Under the pieces are notes generated by a model. That model ran no database searches. It was not told where the DNA came from and worked only from the letters and a program-made list of their open reading frames with translations. Position numbers and translations under genes: made by a program. A stretch of DNA of 33,987 nt from Pleurotus djamor (Eukaryota; Basidiomycota; Agaricomycetes; Agaricales; Pleurotaceae). The stretch's first letter is position 1. Every line of letters starts with the position of its first letter. Location of the stretch: positions 1 through 33,987 of the forward strand of contig JAPEVF010000492.1 of NCBI GenBank assembly GCA_029747585.1. The letters are read 5' to 3'. Shown here piece after piece: positions 21,924 to 30,759 of the stretch.

Positions 21924-23012
21924 GGAGTACGGGGAAGAGCTTCATCAACGGCACGGCATCCTTATATAGATTTGAATAATACGACATGAGGCTTCGAGGT
22001 TCCATCTTGGTGTTCGCTCATGGTGAGTCCAAATTCGATGAACGCCAATGGGGATGCCAAACGGGTCATCTAAGATCGCTTCCTGTGTACCTTCAATTAG
22101 TTGCCTATATCGCTTATGCGTGCCGTATCGAAGATGAAGGTTACCTCTGGCAGGCAAGTATCGGCATTCCTATAAGGACGGTGCTACCGTTCAACATGGG
22201 GCTTTCCGAGTTGAATAACGTGCATGAACTAGAATGGGCCGCAAATGTCACCATGTACGACGATGATGTCTTCAATATCGCCATCACTGGGAGACGGTCA
22301 CACGGCGAGCACTCCTGCACACAGCATACTTGGACAGAACCCGGTACCTTGTCATTGTCCTTCAACGCAGGGTCATTTACAGCTGGAGGTCGATATATGT
22401 GTAGTCATCGCCAGCTTGAAAGATAGGCTCACGAGATCATTGAAGAAAAGTGGCCGCGAGCTGCAATTCCGAAGGAGACGCACTGAGTGCGGCGCTGACC
22501 GTGTTTCTACAGCATAAGTATTTTAGTCGCAATGTTGAATGAATGTTGTCGTTCCAACCTGTCCAGCTGATAAGGCTTGATGTATCTTAGTTGGGCACGA
22601 GTAGGAAAGACGGCTAAAGTGATCATGATGATAATTTCAGGATAAACAAGATTCGCCTCGCTCCGCTCCGGCTCCCTTGCACAGATTGTAAATAAACGGT
22701 TCTCGGAAGTGGACATTTACTTCAATAATGTCTTCTCCTCCAATTCTCCTGTAAGGAGGAGGAGCACTTTGCAAAGAGACGGCGAGTCGATGGCGACTCC
22801 GATGATCAACACGGGGGGTTCCAGACACAGTCTCAGTTTATGTCCATTGTCTCAGGTATTCAGGACGCAGCGGCAGGTTGCGGCAAGGTCACGACGTCAA
22901 CAGATACAAAGAAATCGGCGTCGTATGCTTAAGATACGAGTAATAATCATCCTGCCCGCACTCTATGCGGAGAAAGATCGTGATGGGTCAACTAGAGAAC
23001 GGATTAGTACTT
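21924..23012. other. Intergenic region, no supported gene
   Basis: This 1089-bp stretch lies between the P450 start and the first tRNA-Arg. It holds the P450 TATA box. A 146-codon open frame starting with ATG at 21986 (plus) has no recognisable domain and begins only 62 bp from the divergent P450 start, so I do not call it a gene. Other frames run through the tRNA. Confidence 0.4.
21962..21968 (-). promoter_or_regulatory. TATA box of the P450 gene
   Basis: TATATAA on the minus strand, 39 bp upstream of the P450 ATG. Match seen, role inferred. Confidence 0.45.
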
Positions 23013-23084
23013 GGCCGCCTGGCGAAATGGCATCGCGTCTGACTACGAATCAGGAGATTGCAGGTTCGACCCCTGCGGTGGTCA
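23013..23084 (+). tRNA. tRNA-Arg(ACG)
   Basis: Folds as a full cloverleaf. Acceptor GGCCGCC pairs with GGTGGTC, the D arm is GCG...CGC, and the anticodon stem TCTGA/TCAGG carries loop CTACGAA with anticodon ACG. The T arm is GCAGG/CCTGC around TTCGACC. The A box (TGGCGAAATGG) and B box (GGTTCGACCCC) are intact. There is no intron. A T5 run at about 23112-23116 fits a Pol III terminator. An identical gene faces it at 23393-23464. Confidence 0.95.
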
Positions 23085-23392
23085 ATATGAAACCGTTGCG
23101 ATGCATTTACCATTTTTAATCCAACATGCGTCGAACAGAAGCTCCGAAAGATAATGAATCGTGGCTTGCCCTGATGCAGGTGCCTCACCCCACTCATATC
23201 TTTTCCCGACTCCTCAATGCTCATAGTAATACACCAGTTTCATCCTCATCTTCTCGAAGGCGCCCTATCTCTCGACCTGTCTATTTGATTGAGTTGAACT
23301 TAATTATTGAATATTGCCATCTCAAACGTATAGAGTACATGCTCTGAGTCAACGCTTGGTATCGACCAGGGCCTGCAAAAAGTTCCAAGCGA
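23085..23392. other. Spacer between facing tRNA genes
   Basis: This 308-bp stretch lies between the 3' ends of the two tRNA-Arg genes. It contains T5 runs on each strand near the tRNA ends that fit Pol III terminators. No gene is seen. Confidence 0.5.
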
Positions 23393-23464
23393 TGACCACC
23401 GCAGGGGTCGAACCTGCAATCTCCTGATTCGTAGTCAGACGCGATGCCATTTCGCCAGGCGGCC
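23393..23464 (-). tRNA. tRNA-Arg(ACG), second identical copy
   Basis: Same 72 bases as the copy at 23013-23084, on the opposite strand, with the same cloverleaf and anticodon ACG. The flanking bases differ, so the identity stops at the gene ends. A T5 run on the minus strand at about 23376-23380 can terminate transcription. It lies about 100 bp downstream of the GLTP-fold gene's stop. Confidence 0.95.
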
Positions 23465-23567
23465 ACGGGTGGACCAACGGCGCTGTGAGCACTAGGGTCG
23501 TCTCACTTCGATTTGGTACTGAAATCATCGAAATCGAGGTATTAAGGCGGGTGTCTACCACTGCTCC

Positions 23568-24844
23568 TCATATCCTCCCGTATCCTCCACTCTCCAAGAA
23601 CGTCTTCATCCGCTTCACGATGCCTTCCAGTCCTTCCAGCCACTTCTTCATCTCATCGTCCAGCTTAGAGCGGTTCGTACTCCCCTGGAGGAGGGAGTCA
23701 TAGAAGGATTTGCGGTGAGGGACGGATAGAAGCGCGAGCTAGGAGAGGAGGGCGTGAGTAAGTGGGCAACCAAGGATGCATGATGCGTGCTGGATTACAA
23801 GAGAGCGTGATGGAGGGAGGTAATAATTGGAACTTGGAAGAGGGACGAGCTGTAACGGCGGTGCCGCTGTCGGAGGAGCGGAAGCTACGATCGTCGGTCG
23901 AGGTGACGACATAGATGACGTAGCCACGACGCGCTAAAGCAGCAGCACCGTTCACTAGGGCAAGAGAGGGAGGGAAGACCGTTACAGAGAAGAGGCGCCA
24001 AGAAAATCATAACGATCATGCTGGGGACTCAAGCCCTGCGAAAGCTTGAATTACAAGAAATAGCACTCACAGAAACAACTCCTCGGACGATGAAGGTGTG
24101 ATGTTTCTTCAAGACATCGTCGTACGCCCTCTTGAAGCAAGCATGTAGCTCTGTGGTATTCGGCGACGACTGGACTTGGTATAATGCTTGATGCGTGAAG
24201 GCAAGACCTCTACACATGGCCATAATCACCATGTCAGACTTGGACACGCAGAGAAGGTGGAAACGGGAGGGTTGGGGATAGAAAAGACGCGTACCGTATC
24301 AACCTAATCATACACCCTACACCGTGATGGAAGGCATGGTGCTTTCCGCAGTCTTTGACTTCGTTTTCGACCATGAGTTCAAGGGTGCTGGATCGGTCTG
24401 GCGCAGCAGAATAACGCGTTCGTATGCCCTATGAGATGCACAGTTGGTTAGCCTATGGGTACAGAGAACTGGAAAGGAGACAGCGGCGACTCGAACTCAG
24501 GGCTGAAAGAGGGTACTCACATGGATATTATTCCGCATATCCGTTTGTACGAACCCAAACACAGCCGATCCAAACAGATCTTTGAGAGGAAAAACGAAGA
24601 TCAGCGTATGTAGAGTACAGACCACATTCGAAGAAGAGCAGCTCAAGCTTACCGAACATCTTCACCAACCCATCCGCAGCCTGCAAGAACTCTAACGTGT
24701 CGATGCCTTTCTCTGTGATGGGGACTTCTGCGAACGACTAGAGAAGGCAAGTAATGGTTGGACGCGTCAGTATGGCATCGCCCATCTAGTACTATGTGAG
24801 CTGACCTTGACAGTTTCAAAGTATGGCACTTGTTCGTGAGTCAT
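23568..24844 (-). CDS. Glycolipid transfer protein (GLTP) fold protein, altered headgroup site, 6 exons
   Basis: Small soluble lipid-transfer fold. Exons 24844-24806, 24737-24653, 24579-24521, 24428-24295, 24209-24071 and 23738-23568 give 208 aa. Conserved GLTP layout seen: PYFETVK..FAEVPI, GIDTLEFLQAADGLVKMFDLFGS.VFGFVQTDM, RTRYSAAP, LIRGLAFT, KRAYDDVLKKHHTFIVR, then LALLSVPHRKSFYDSLLQG and a C-terminal helix EMKKWLEGLEGIVKRMKTFL. Of the residues that hold the sugar headgroup in human GLTP (Asp48, Asn52, Lys55, Trp96, His140), Asp55, Asn59 and His143 are kept. Gly62 and Arg103 replace the Lys and Trp. The last intron is 332 nt, long for this window. The start was chosen at MTHEQVPYFETVK because homologues begin there. 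The fold is firm; the lipid is unknown. Confidence 0.85.
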
Positions 24845-25148
24845 CCTTTCAACGACTTTTGAGACCAAGCCTGAATGGATCGCCTCTAGGGGGGGCGGAG
24901 GTTGGGGTTTGATGAGATGCACAGAAGGAGGGCGAAGAGGCTGGGTATCCGAGGAGCTTTTCAAGTTTCGTCCTTATAAATCGTTGAAAGAAGAGTAAGA
25001 ACGTTGAGAAGGCGTGGTTTGGGTGCCTGCGTAGTTGGCGTAGGCATTGGAGCTGATGAAAATGTTGCTGTGCGATCGAACGAGTCCAAAATTGTAGATC
25101 AGCGAGGTTACGCTGATCAACACTACTCAGAGTGGAAGGCAAGCCATC
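24845..25148. other. Upstream region of the GLTP-fold gene
   Basis: Spacer of 304 bp between the GLTP-fold start and tRNA-Pro. It carries a TTTATAAG sequence (minus, near 24973-24980) as a possible TATA element. The frame stays open upstream of the GLTP ATG, but the proline-rich extension does not look like the family. Confidence 0.35.
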
Positions 25149-25232
25149 GGCCTGATGGTCTAGTAGTATGATTCCTTGTTAGGGCATTTCGTCAATTCGA
25201 GGAGGTCCCGGGTTCAATTCCCGGTCAGGCCC
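25149..25232 (+). tRNA. tRNA-Pro(AGG) with a short intron
   Basis: Acceptor GGCCTGA pairs with TCAGGCC, anticodon stem CCTTG pairs with CGAGG, and the T arm is CCGGG/CCCGG around TTCAATT. Between the anticodon-stem strands lie 19 bases instead of 7: loop TTAGGG with anticodon AGG, then a 12-nt intron (about 25182-25193) at the canonical site after position 37. The B box (GGTTCAATTCC) is intact. A T5 run near 25260 fits a terminator. Confidence 0.9.
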
Positions 25233-25356
25233 ACTTTAAGCGTCCACTTGTTATTCTCATTTTTGAACCACGGAGATCGTGTTCAATGGCATTCGAGGGT
25301 GAACCTACAACTCTCATCTGGAGTTCACAATGTTGCATCTCCGAAAATTGTGTAAT

Positions 25357-26968
25357 CTAAGTATTGACTTTCAGACACAGCAAGTCCATGACACGTCCCC
25401 AGAACTCGTTTCCCCCCGGGTGGAGAACGCATCCACGAGGGAGTAGTTGGGCGAGACAACGAGCGGTCTCCGTAACATTGTGAAGTTCCACATTTGCGAA
25501 AGTATTAGCCACAGTCAACTGCTTCAGCTTCTCAAATGGACGCGTCCAATAATGCATCTTGTCCCATTCGTTGGCGAGATCATGCCAGAAATGTGGGAGA
25601 GGCTGCAAGCCAAGCGAGAGTTTCTCAAGATTGTCCGCATAGGTGATAATGGCGACGAGGTGCGTCAAGGAAATGGGTGGCTCGCAGTTGGGTGTGAGCA
25701 AGGAGACCTCTACCAACGAGGGTAGTTGATGGAAAATCTCGACAAATTCGTCGACCGTGAGATGAAGTTGCGAGATTATCGTAACATCCAAGACTTGCAG
25801 ATGTGATAACGCGAGGAGTGGTCTGATGTCCCGAAAGGCGAGATTCGGGGAGATGGACCAGTCGTGAGGCTTTGGGATCGATAACCGTACGAGGTTTGGG
25901 CAGACACTGGGTATTACGGCCAAAAGGGGGGGGATATAGATGGAGTTCCGTCGATGAAATAAGAGTGAGGGACGTTATCATAGACCAACGGTCTCCACCA
26001 GCGAGACGGATAAAATCGTCGAATGGCATCTGAAGGGTGAGCATGCGAAGTGACGCGAGTTGTATCAAGGGCAAGTTGCGGGGGATCAAACGATCCAAGT
26101 CCGTCATTCTGAAATCGACGGAAAGCTCCTTCAACCCCTGAAGCCGAGGAAACAAAGAGTCGAAGGTCGCGAAAAGCCAGGCGGACGAAATTTCTAGATA
26201 TTCCAACTTGGTCAAGGATTTGAACATGGTGGAGAAGGCGTTTACAGGAGGGTGGATCATTATACCGTCGTCTAAGATGTGCAGTCGGCGTAGATTTGGA
26301 GTGTGGTGGCTGATGTGTTGTATGCATGAGTCACTGGCCGGGTCCAAACTGTTCAAGAGAAGTGATAGTTCGACGATGGAGGGGCCGGCGAAGAGCTTAA
26401 GAGCGTGGAAGTCAGTCTCCCAAAGGTTGAGAGTGCGGAGGTGGGGAAAAGGAAGTGGAGTCATTGGGGGAGACTGAAGTAACGCTGATTGAGATAGGGA
26501 TCGGGTGCTGAAGCTGAAGCCTTCTTGACCGCCTGTGAGATGCTGAACGTATGGAGCGCGCTCGAGGAGACGATTTCATGCGTCGGGTTGAATTCTTTGC
26601 GTAAAGCGCTAGCATCAACAAAATTAGCAACGCGTCCACTGTTTGAAGACCACCAGTTATCACACCTTGCAAGGTAACGAAAAGTAACCTCCAACCTCAT
26701 ATTGTGTGGGTGCGAGGATGTTGTACAGTGAAGAAAGCGGAACGTCTTTCCACAGGGCGCGATACGCGAGCCTGTACCAATGCTTGCATACACGAGCACA
26801 CCGGGCGAGTTCTTGCGGGGCACTGTGTTCGAAGATGCAAACGAGGAGTTCTTGGATCGATACCACGCGTTGAGAGGCCAGCCTGATGCTGTCGGACTGG
26901 GGCAGTAAGGATGACTGTATTGTGTGGTTTGTAGACTCGACCAAGTCAGACGGCCAGGAAGAAGACAT
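25357..26968 (-). CDS. F-box/LRR protein with three single-base frame breaks
   Basis: F-box proteins recruit substrates to SCF ubiquitin ligases. Seen: an F-box near the N-terminus (VVSIQELLVCIFEHSAPQELARCARVCKHWYRLAYRALWKDVPL), then irregular leucine-rich segments (FPHLRTLNLWETDF, LTKLEYLEISS, LQGLKELSVDF, LSHLQVLDVTI, LPSLVEVSLLT), ending at 25357. The layout matches the large mushroom F-box/LRR expansion. The frame shifts by one base at three points, each at a mononucleotide run: A4 26680-26683, G5 26466-26470 and G8 25926-25933 (plus-strand bases). Protein similarity to the family pattern continues across each. The second break could instead be a 56-nt intron. The gene is either intact with assembly errors or a recent pseudogene. 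Confidence 0.6.
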
Positions 26969-28584
26969 GGTGCGGAAGAATTCTTCCGCGTACTTGAGGT
27001 ATTCAGCTGGCTATAGCATAGTGCGCTGGGAGAGGTTGGCGTTCGAAGGATGAATGTTGTAGTCTGAGTGAAAGATGTGGGCGAAAGCAACTTCGTTTTT
27101 TTGTGTCAGATTATATGCCTGAGAGAGGATTTTCCCAGTGGTTCACCGTGAAGTTCAAGCGTGGTAGTGTGGCCAAACGCCTCAGGTGCTTTGACACTAT
27201 GGAGGCGTAATTGACCGTGCCAAAGCTGGGGGCTAACAACAGAGCATCAAAGCTACGAAACGAGACCTCGGGGGCTCGGCTCCACGGATTGGACAATGCT
27301 AGTCTGGGATGAGTTCGTTTGGCATAGGCTTAATTCTCGAGCGGGTGATACCTAAAAGCAAGGGTAAGTGACCATTTTATATCTGAGAACAGAGAAACGA
27401 GAAAATAAACCATACGAGAAACGTCTTGAAATTGTGATTCCGATAAAAAAAAAATCATGGCCGGGGATGGAACAACATGCTAAAGGGATGCCCGCCTTTG
27501 GGTTCACTGGTGAGGCAATCTAAAGCAACGGAAAGGGCGCTTGATTCGCGGACTCGAGTGGCCGATACTCTATCATATTAACCACTCCTTCCACAGTAGC
27601 GGTACCAACTGAATTCATTGGAGGTATAACGATAACACTCGGCCTTTGAACCACAGTCTACACGGATCACAGATATCTGGCGTGAAAACTTTACGTCGAT
27701 TACACGGTGGCCTTAGCTATGTCGAAGTGGTGCGATTCAAGAACAAGTACTCAATCATGTATTCAGAGCGGATGATGGGTGTTGTCGGTCTTGACGCGTG
27801 TGGGTGGACGCGACTGACTGGTACGGTATACCGTGACGTAGAGAAATGGTATAAAGTCCTTGATAGTCACCCTGGAATACACGCGTACAAGTCAGAAAAG
27901 CTGAAAAGTATGGCACAAATCCACAAACCGTGAGATAGCTCCATCGAATCCATCCAGCTGCGGTGCGCTAGCATTTTATCTAAGAAGATTGCAAACCCGA
28001 CAAAGGATGGAGAGTGAGAAGTTCAGTATCTTCAGCGTGATGACCAAGGAAAGGCTCACCTCTGGTTTACAAAAAAAAAACTACAGCCCGTGACGTCTGA
28101 GTTATGCTGGACGTCTCAGAAGCGAGTTCATGTACTCTAGTTCTTATTTGTTGGTCAGGAAGTATAAAATAACCGTCCTGAAGTTAGTGAATATGGTGAA
28201 GCGGAGAACTAGAGCAAGAAAACTGCTGCCAGTAATGGGCAGAGCAGCAGGATTCTGAATGTAATTGGCAAGTGACGGACGAGAAGTTAGCAAGATGTGT
28301 CCAAACTCAGAGAGAGAGAGTTTCAGTGGTAGTACGAAGAGGTAGCCAAGCCCAAGAATAGTAAAAGCGGGCATGAGCAGCCGTTGTGAATGCGTTGAAG
28401 GCGACAAGGACCATGGACGCGGTGAACAAGGGCTGGGCGCTTATCCATCAACCGATTTCCTAACGCTAAGCGCTCATTGCTACAGCTTCGTTCCAATTTC
28501 GTTCAAAAACTCAACTGAAACTCATGGTCCGTTATTTCTACCCCCTCTTCATATGACCTCTACTTTATATTAACCAGCACTTAG
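26969..28584. other. Gene-poor region, no supported gene
   Basis: This 1.6-kb stretch separates the two F-box genes. It contains A-runs near 27446-27456 and 28070-28080 and several open frames of 60-95 codons: 27111-27330 minus, 27646-27933 plus and 28144-28407 minus. None starts with a convincing ATG plus domain. The 28144-28407 frame is hydrophobic in its C-terminal half. Possibly decayed accessory sequence. Confidence 0.35.
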
Positions 28585-30027
28585 GTTATTTCAACGGACT
28601 ATCTCCTACAGGCGGCTATAGATGAAGAAATTTCCCGCCATGAACACGCAATTATCGCTCTCAGAACTCGCAGAAACACTTACACCGCAATATCGCACCT
28701 TCCCGTGGACATTATCCTGTTGATCTTCCTCGAAGTCATCCCCGCCGACAATCGAAACGCTTACGCATGCCTGCAATGCATCCGAAATGTCTGTGGCTAC
28801 TGGAATGAACTGGTGATGAATACACCCTGGCTGTGGTCACACATCTACCTCTCTCCCAAAACAAATGATCTTATGTCTACAGCTAAGATGCTTGAGAGAT
28901 CTAAAGAGGCTCCTTTATCCCTCAAAATTGCNTATCCAGAATTTACCAAAGATAACACAGAGCCATTTTGGGAGCTTGTACGGAGATTCTTCGCCAACTT
29001 AGGTAGTATCAGAATCCTCGATATCGCTGCCTACTCTTCGATGAAGCAAGTAACCGCGTCCATTCCGTATAACTCAGATGCGCCTATCCTTCGTTCGCTG
29101 AAAGTCAGCGGCCATCCACTGCGCGAGAAGAACGAGACCCCTCTCAGCATATTCAACCACCTTACAACTTTCCCTCTTCTACGGACGTTAGAGCTTTGTT
29201 ACGTTCGTCTCCCAGAGACACTCCCATACATTCCTCAGCTGCGCAAACTATCAATAGTCTCCTACACCGCTCGAATTCACTGTGGCACCACGATATCGTG
29301 GCTTTTGAAAGCTTTGCAATCGACACCTAATCTTCACGTCCTCAATGTCCACCAATTGCTACTTGACCCTTTGACGCATCCAGCCCTACGAACTCCTGAC
29401 CCAGTACCACTTAAAGAGCTTCAAAGCTTGGACATCATCTTCACCGATATAAATCAATCGATCCTCTTCGACTCCCTCGATTTTCCACCCACAACGGTCG
29501 TCAAAGCGTACTTCTTGGGCAGCCAACTTGGCGAAGTCGCTCCAGAGTTCATCTCACCTATCTCTCGCATTGTTTCCCGCGTCGCTTCAAGCGATCATGT
29601 CGCGTCCGCAGCCTGCAAGACGTTCATCCATTTGCCAACTGCGCTTGGTATCGACGCCTCCGCGAACTGCCCGGCCGTATCAATCTCACTTCCACAATCA
29701 CTCCCTGTTAACAACTTAACACAATACAATCGCCTTTTCAATGCTCTCGCTCCCATTGCACGCCAGGTGTCACTTTCAACCGCCAACTCACCCCGCATCT
29801 ATCCGTTCATCCCGGGGGTCATCCGCACCCTGAACATGCTGGAGAGGGTTTGCTTCCCTGATGATTATCGGACTTGTCAACTGTTCCTTCGAGCCTTGAT
29901 TAAAAATCCCGATCATCAGGAAAACCCTCAAGTTCAAATTTTTTACAATTTCTCAGTTTTCGGTACAATTTTGCTATATATACTCGATTATTTCGGTTTT
30001 GCAATATGTACACTCTTTCATATTTGA
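28585..30027 (+). CDS. F-box/LRR-like protein, 5' end unresolved
   Basis: A continuous frame of about 480 codons. The N-terminal part reads AIDEEISRHEHAIIAL, then RNTYTAISHLPVDIILLIFLEVIP, the usual coiled segment plus F-box of Agaricomycete F-box proteins, followed by VCGYWNELVMNTPWLWSHIYL. Leucine-rich segments follow (LRTLELCYVRLPE, LRKLSIVSY, LKELQSLDI), ending at the stop near 30025. There is no ATG in frame between the upstream stop (28582-28584) and the F-box, so a short upstream exon must be spliced in, probably at the acceptor near 28584. The N at 28932 does not disturb the frame. No frame break was seen, unlike the minus-strand F-box gene. Confidence 0.7.
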   Translation, partial: VISTDYLLQAAIDEEISRHEHAIIALRTRRNTYTAISHLPVDIILLIFLEVIPADNRNAYACLQCIRNVCGYWNELVMNTPWLWSHIYLSPKTNDLMSTAKMLERSKEAPLSLKIXYPEFTKDNTEPFWELVRRFFANLGSIRILDIAAYSSMKQVTASIPYNSDAPILRSLKVSGHPLREKNETPLSIFNHLTTFPLLRTLELCYVRLPETLPYIPQLRKLSIVSYTARIHCGTTISWLLKALQSTPNLHVLNVHQLLLDPLTHPALRTPDPVPLKELQSLDIIFTDINQSILFDSLDFPPTTVVKAYFLGSQLGEVAPEFISPISRIVSRVASSDHVASAACKTFIHLPTALGIDASANCPAVSISLPQSLPVNNLTQYNRLFNALAPIARQVSLSTANSPRIYPFIPGVIRTLNMLERVCFPDDYRTCQLFLRALIKNPDHQENPQVQIFYNFSVFGTILLYILDYFGFAICTLFHI

Positions 30028-30759
30028 GAAACTAAATTTCGCAACATTTTACGAGAAATGGTGAGTTTGACGAATGGGTCACGTCCCTTTGTTCAAAATG
30101 GTGCGACTTAAGACAATTTTTGCCAAGCAATGCACTACAGGTTTTGCCGATTTTGCATATTCCGTATCAATGACAGAGCAGGATGGGGACATGAGTTAGA
30201 CACGAGGGGCGCCGCAGCGCGAGTAATATTCAACGGGTATAAGCAAACGAGTGGCTGGTAGTAGGGATTTGGTAGTGACTCGCGACTGGGGGACATGCTA
30301 GTGATAAATAAAGTGGACATGTACAAAACAGAAGGAGGGTATGGCCTGGGTGCGCAGGGGTGACAGGGCCCAGTATCGGAGGATAAGAAGGGTGGATATA
30401 GTGTATGAACAAAGGTTGTGTATGGTATGGCGATTACCCGGAATGGCACAGTCCAAACCGGGATAAATATATATAGGCTGTGTGACAGCGAAACCAATGA
30501 ACAAGTGAGTATGGGGGTGGGAGCCTGGAGGGGAGAGGAATGGCAAGGTAGGTATGATCACGGGAGCAAGTAGACATTGAAGTTCATGAACGTCACGCGT
30601 GGATGATGAATGCAAATGCCGATGGTCATGATCAAGCCTCGTCTTCTTCCATGGGACCAAGGCGAGCCATGGCGCGCTGAGACATTGTAACAGCGGAGGT
30701 AGAGATAGAGGTGCTAGAAGATAAACAACTCTATATGTAAGTATGTGAAAGGGGATGGC
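30028..30759. other. Intergenic region, no gene seen
   Basis: Spacer of 732 bp between the convergent F-box and DUF6532-like genes. Open frames on the minus strand (up to 120 codons) are low-complexity and lack motifs. No RNA gene or strong repeat is seen. Confidence 0.45.

Noticed and set aside
21986..22426. 146-codon plus-strand frame starting with ATG
   Set aside because: No recognisable domain, no splice support, and only 62 bp from the divergent P450 start.
22709..23119. 136-codon plus-strand frame
   Set aside because: It runs straight through the tRNA-Arg gene and shows no domain.
26481..26536. 56-nt intron as the cause of the second frame break in the minus-strand F-box gene
   Set aside because: The donor (GTCAAG) is weak and the other two breaks need base changes at homopolymers anyway; left as a secondary option.
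28144..28407. Minus-strand 87-codon hydrophobic frame
   Set aside because: No domain or splice evidence, and it lies in a gene-poor region; kept only as a note.
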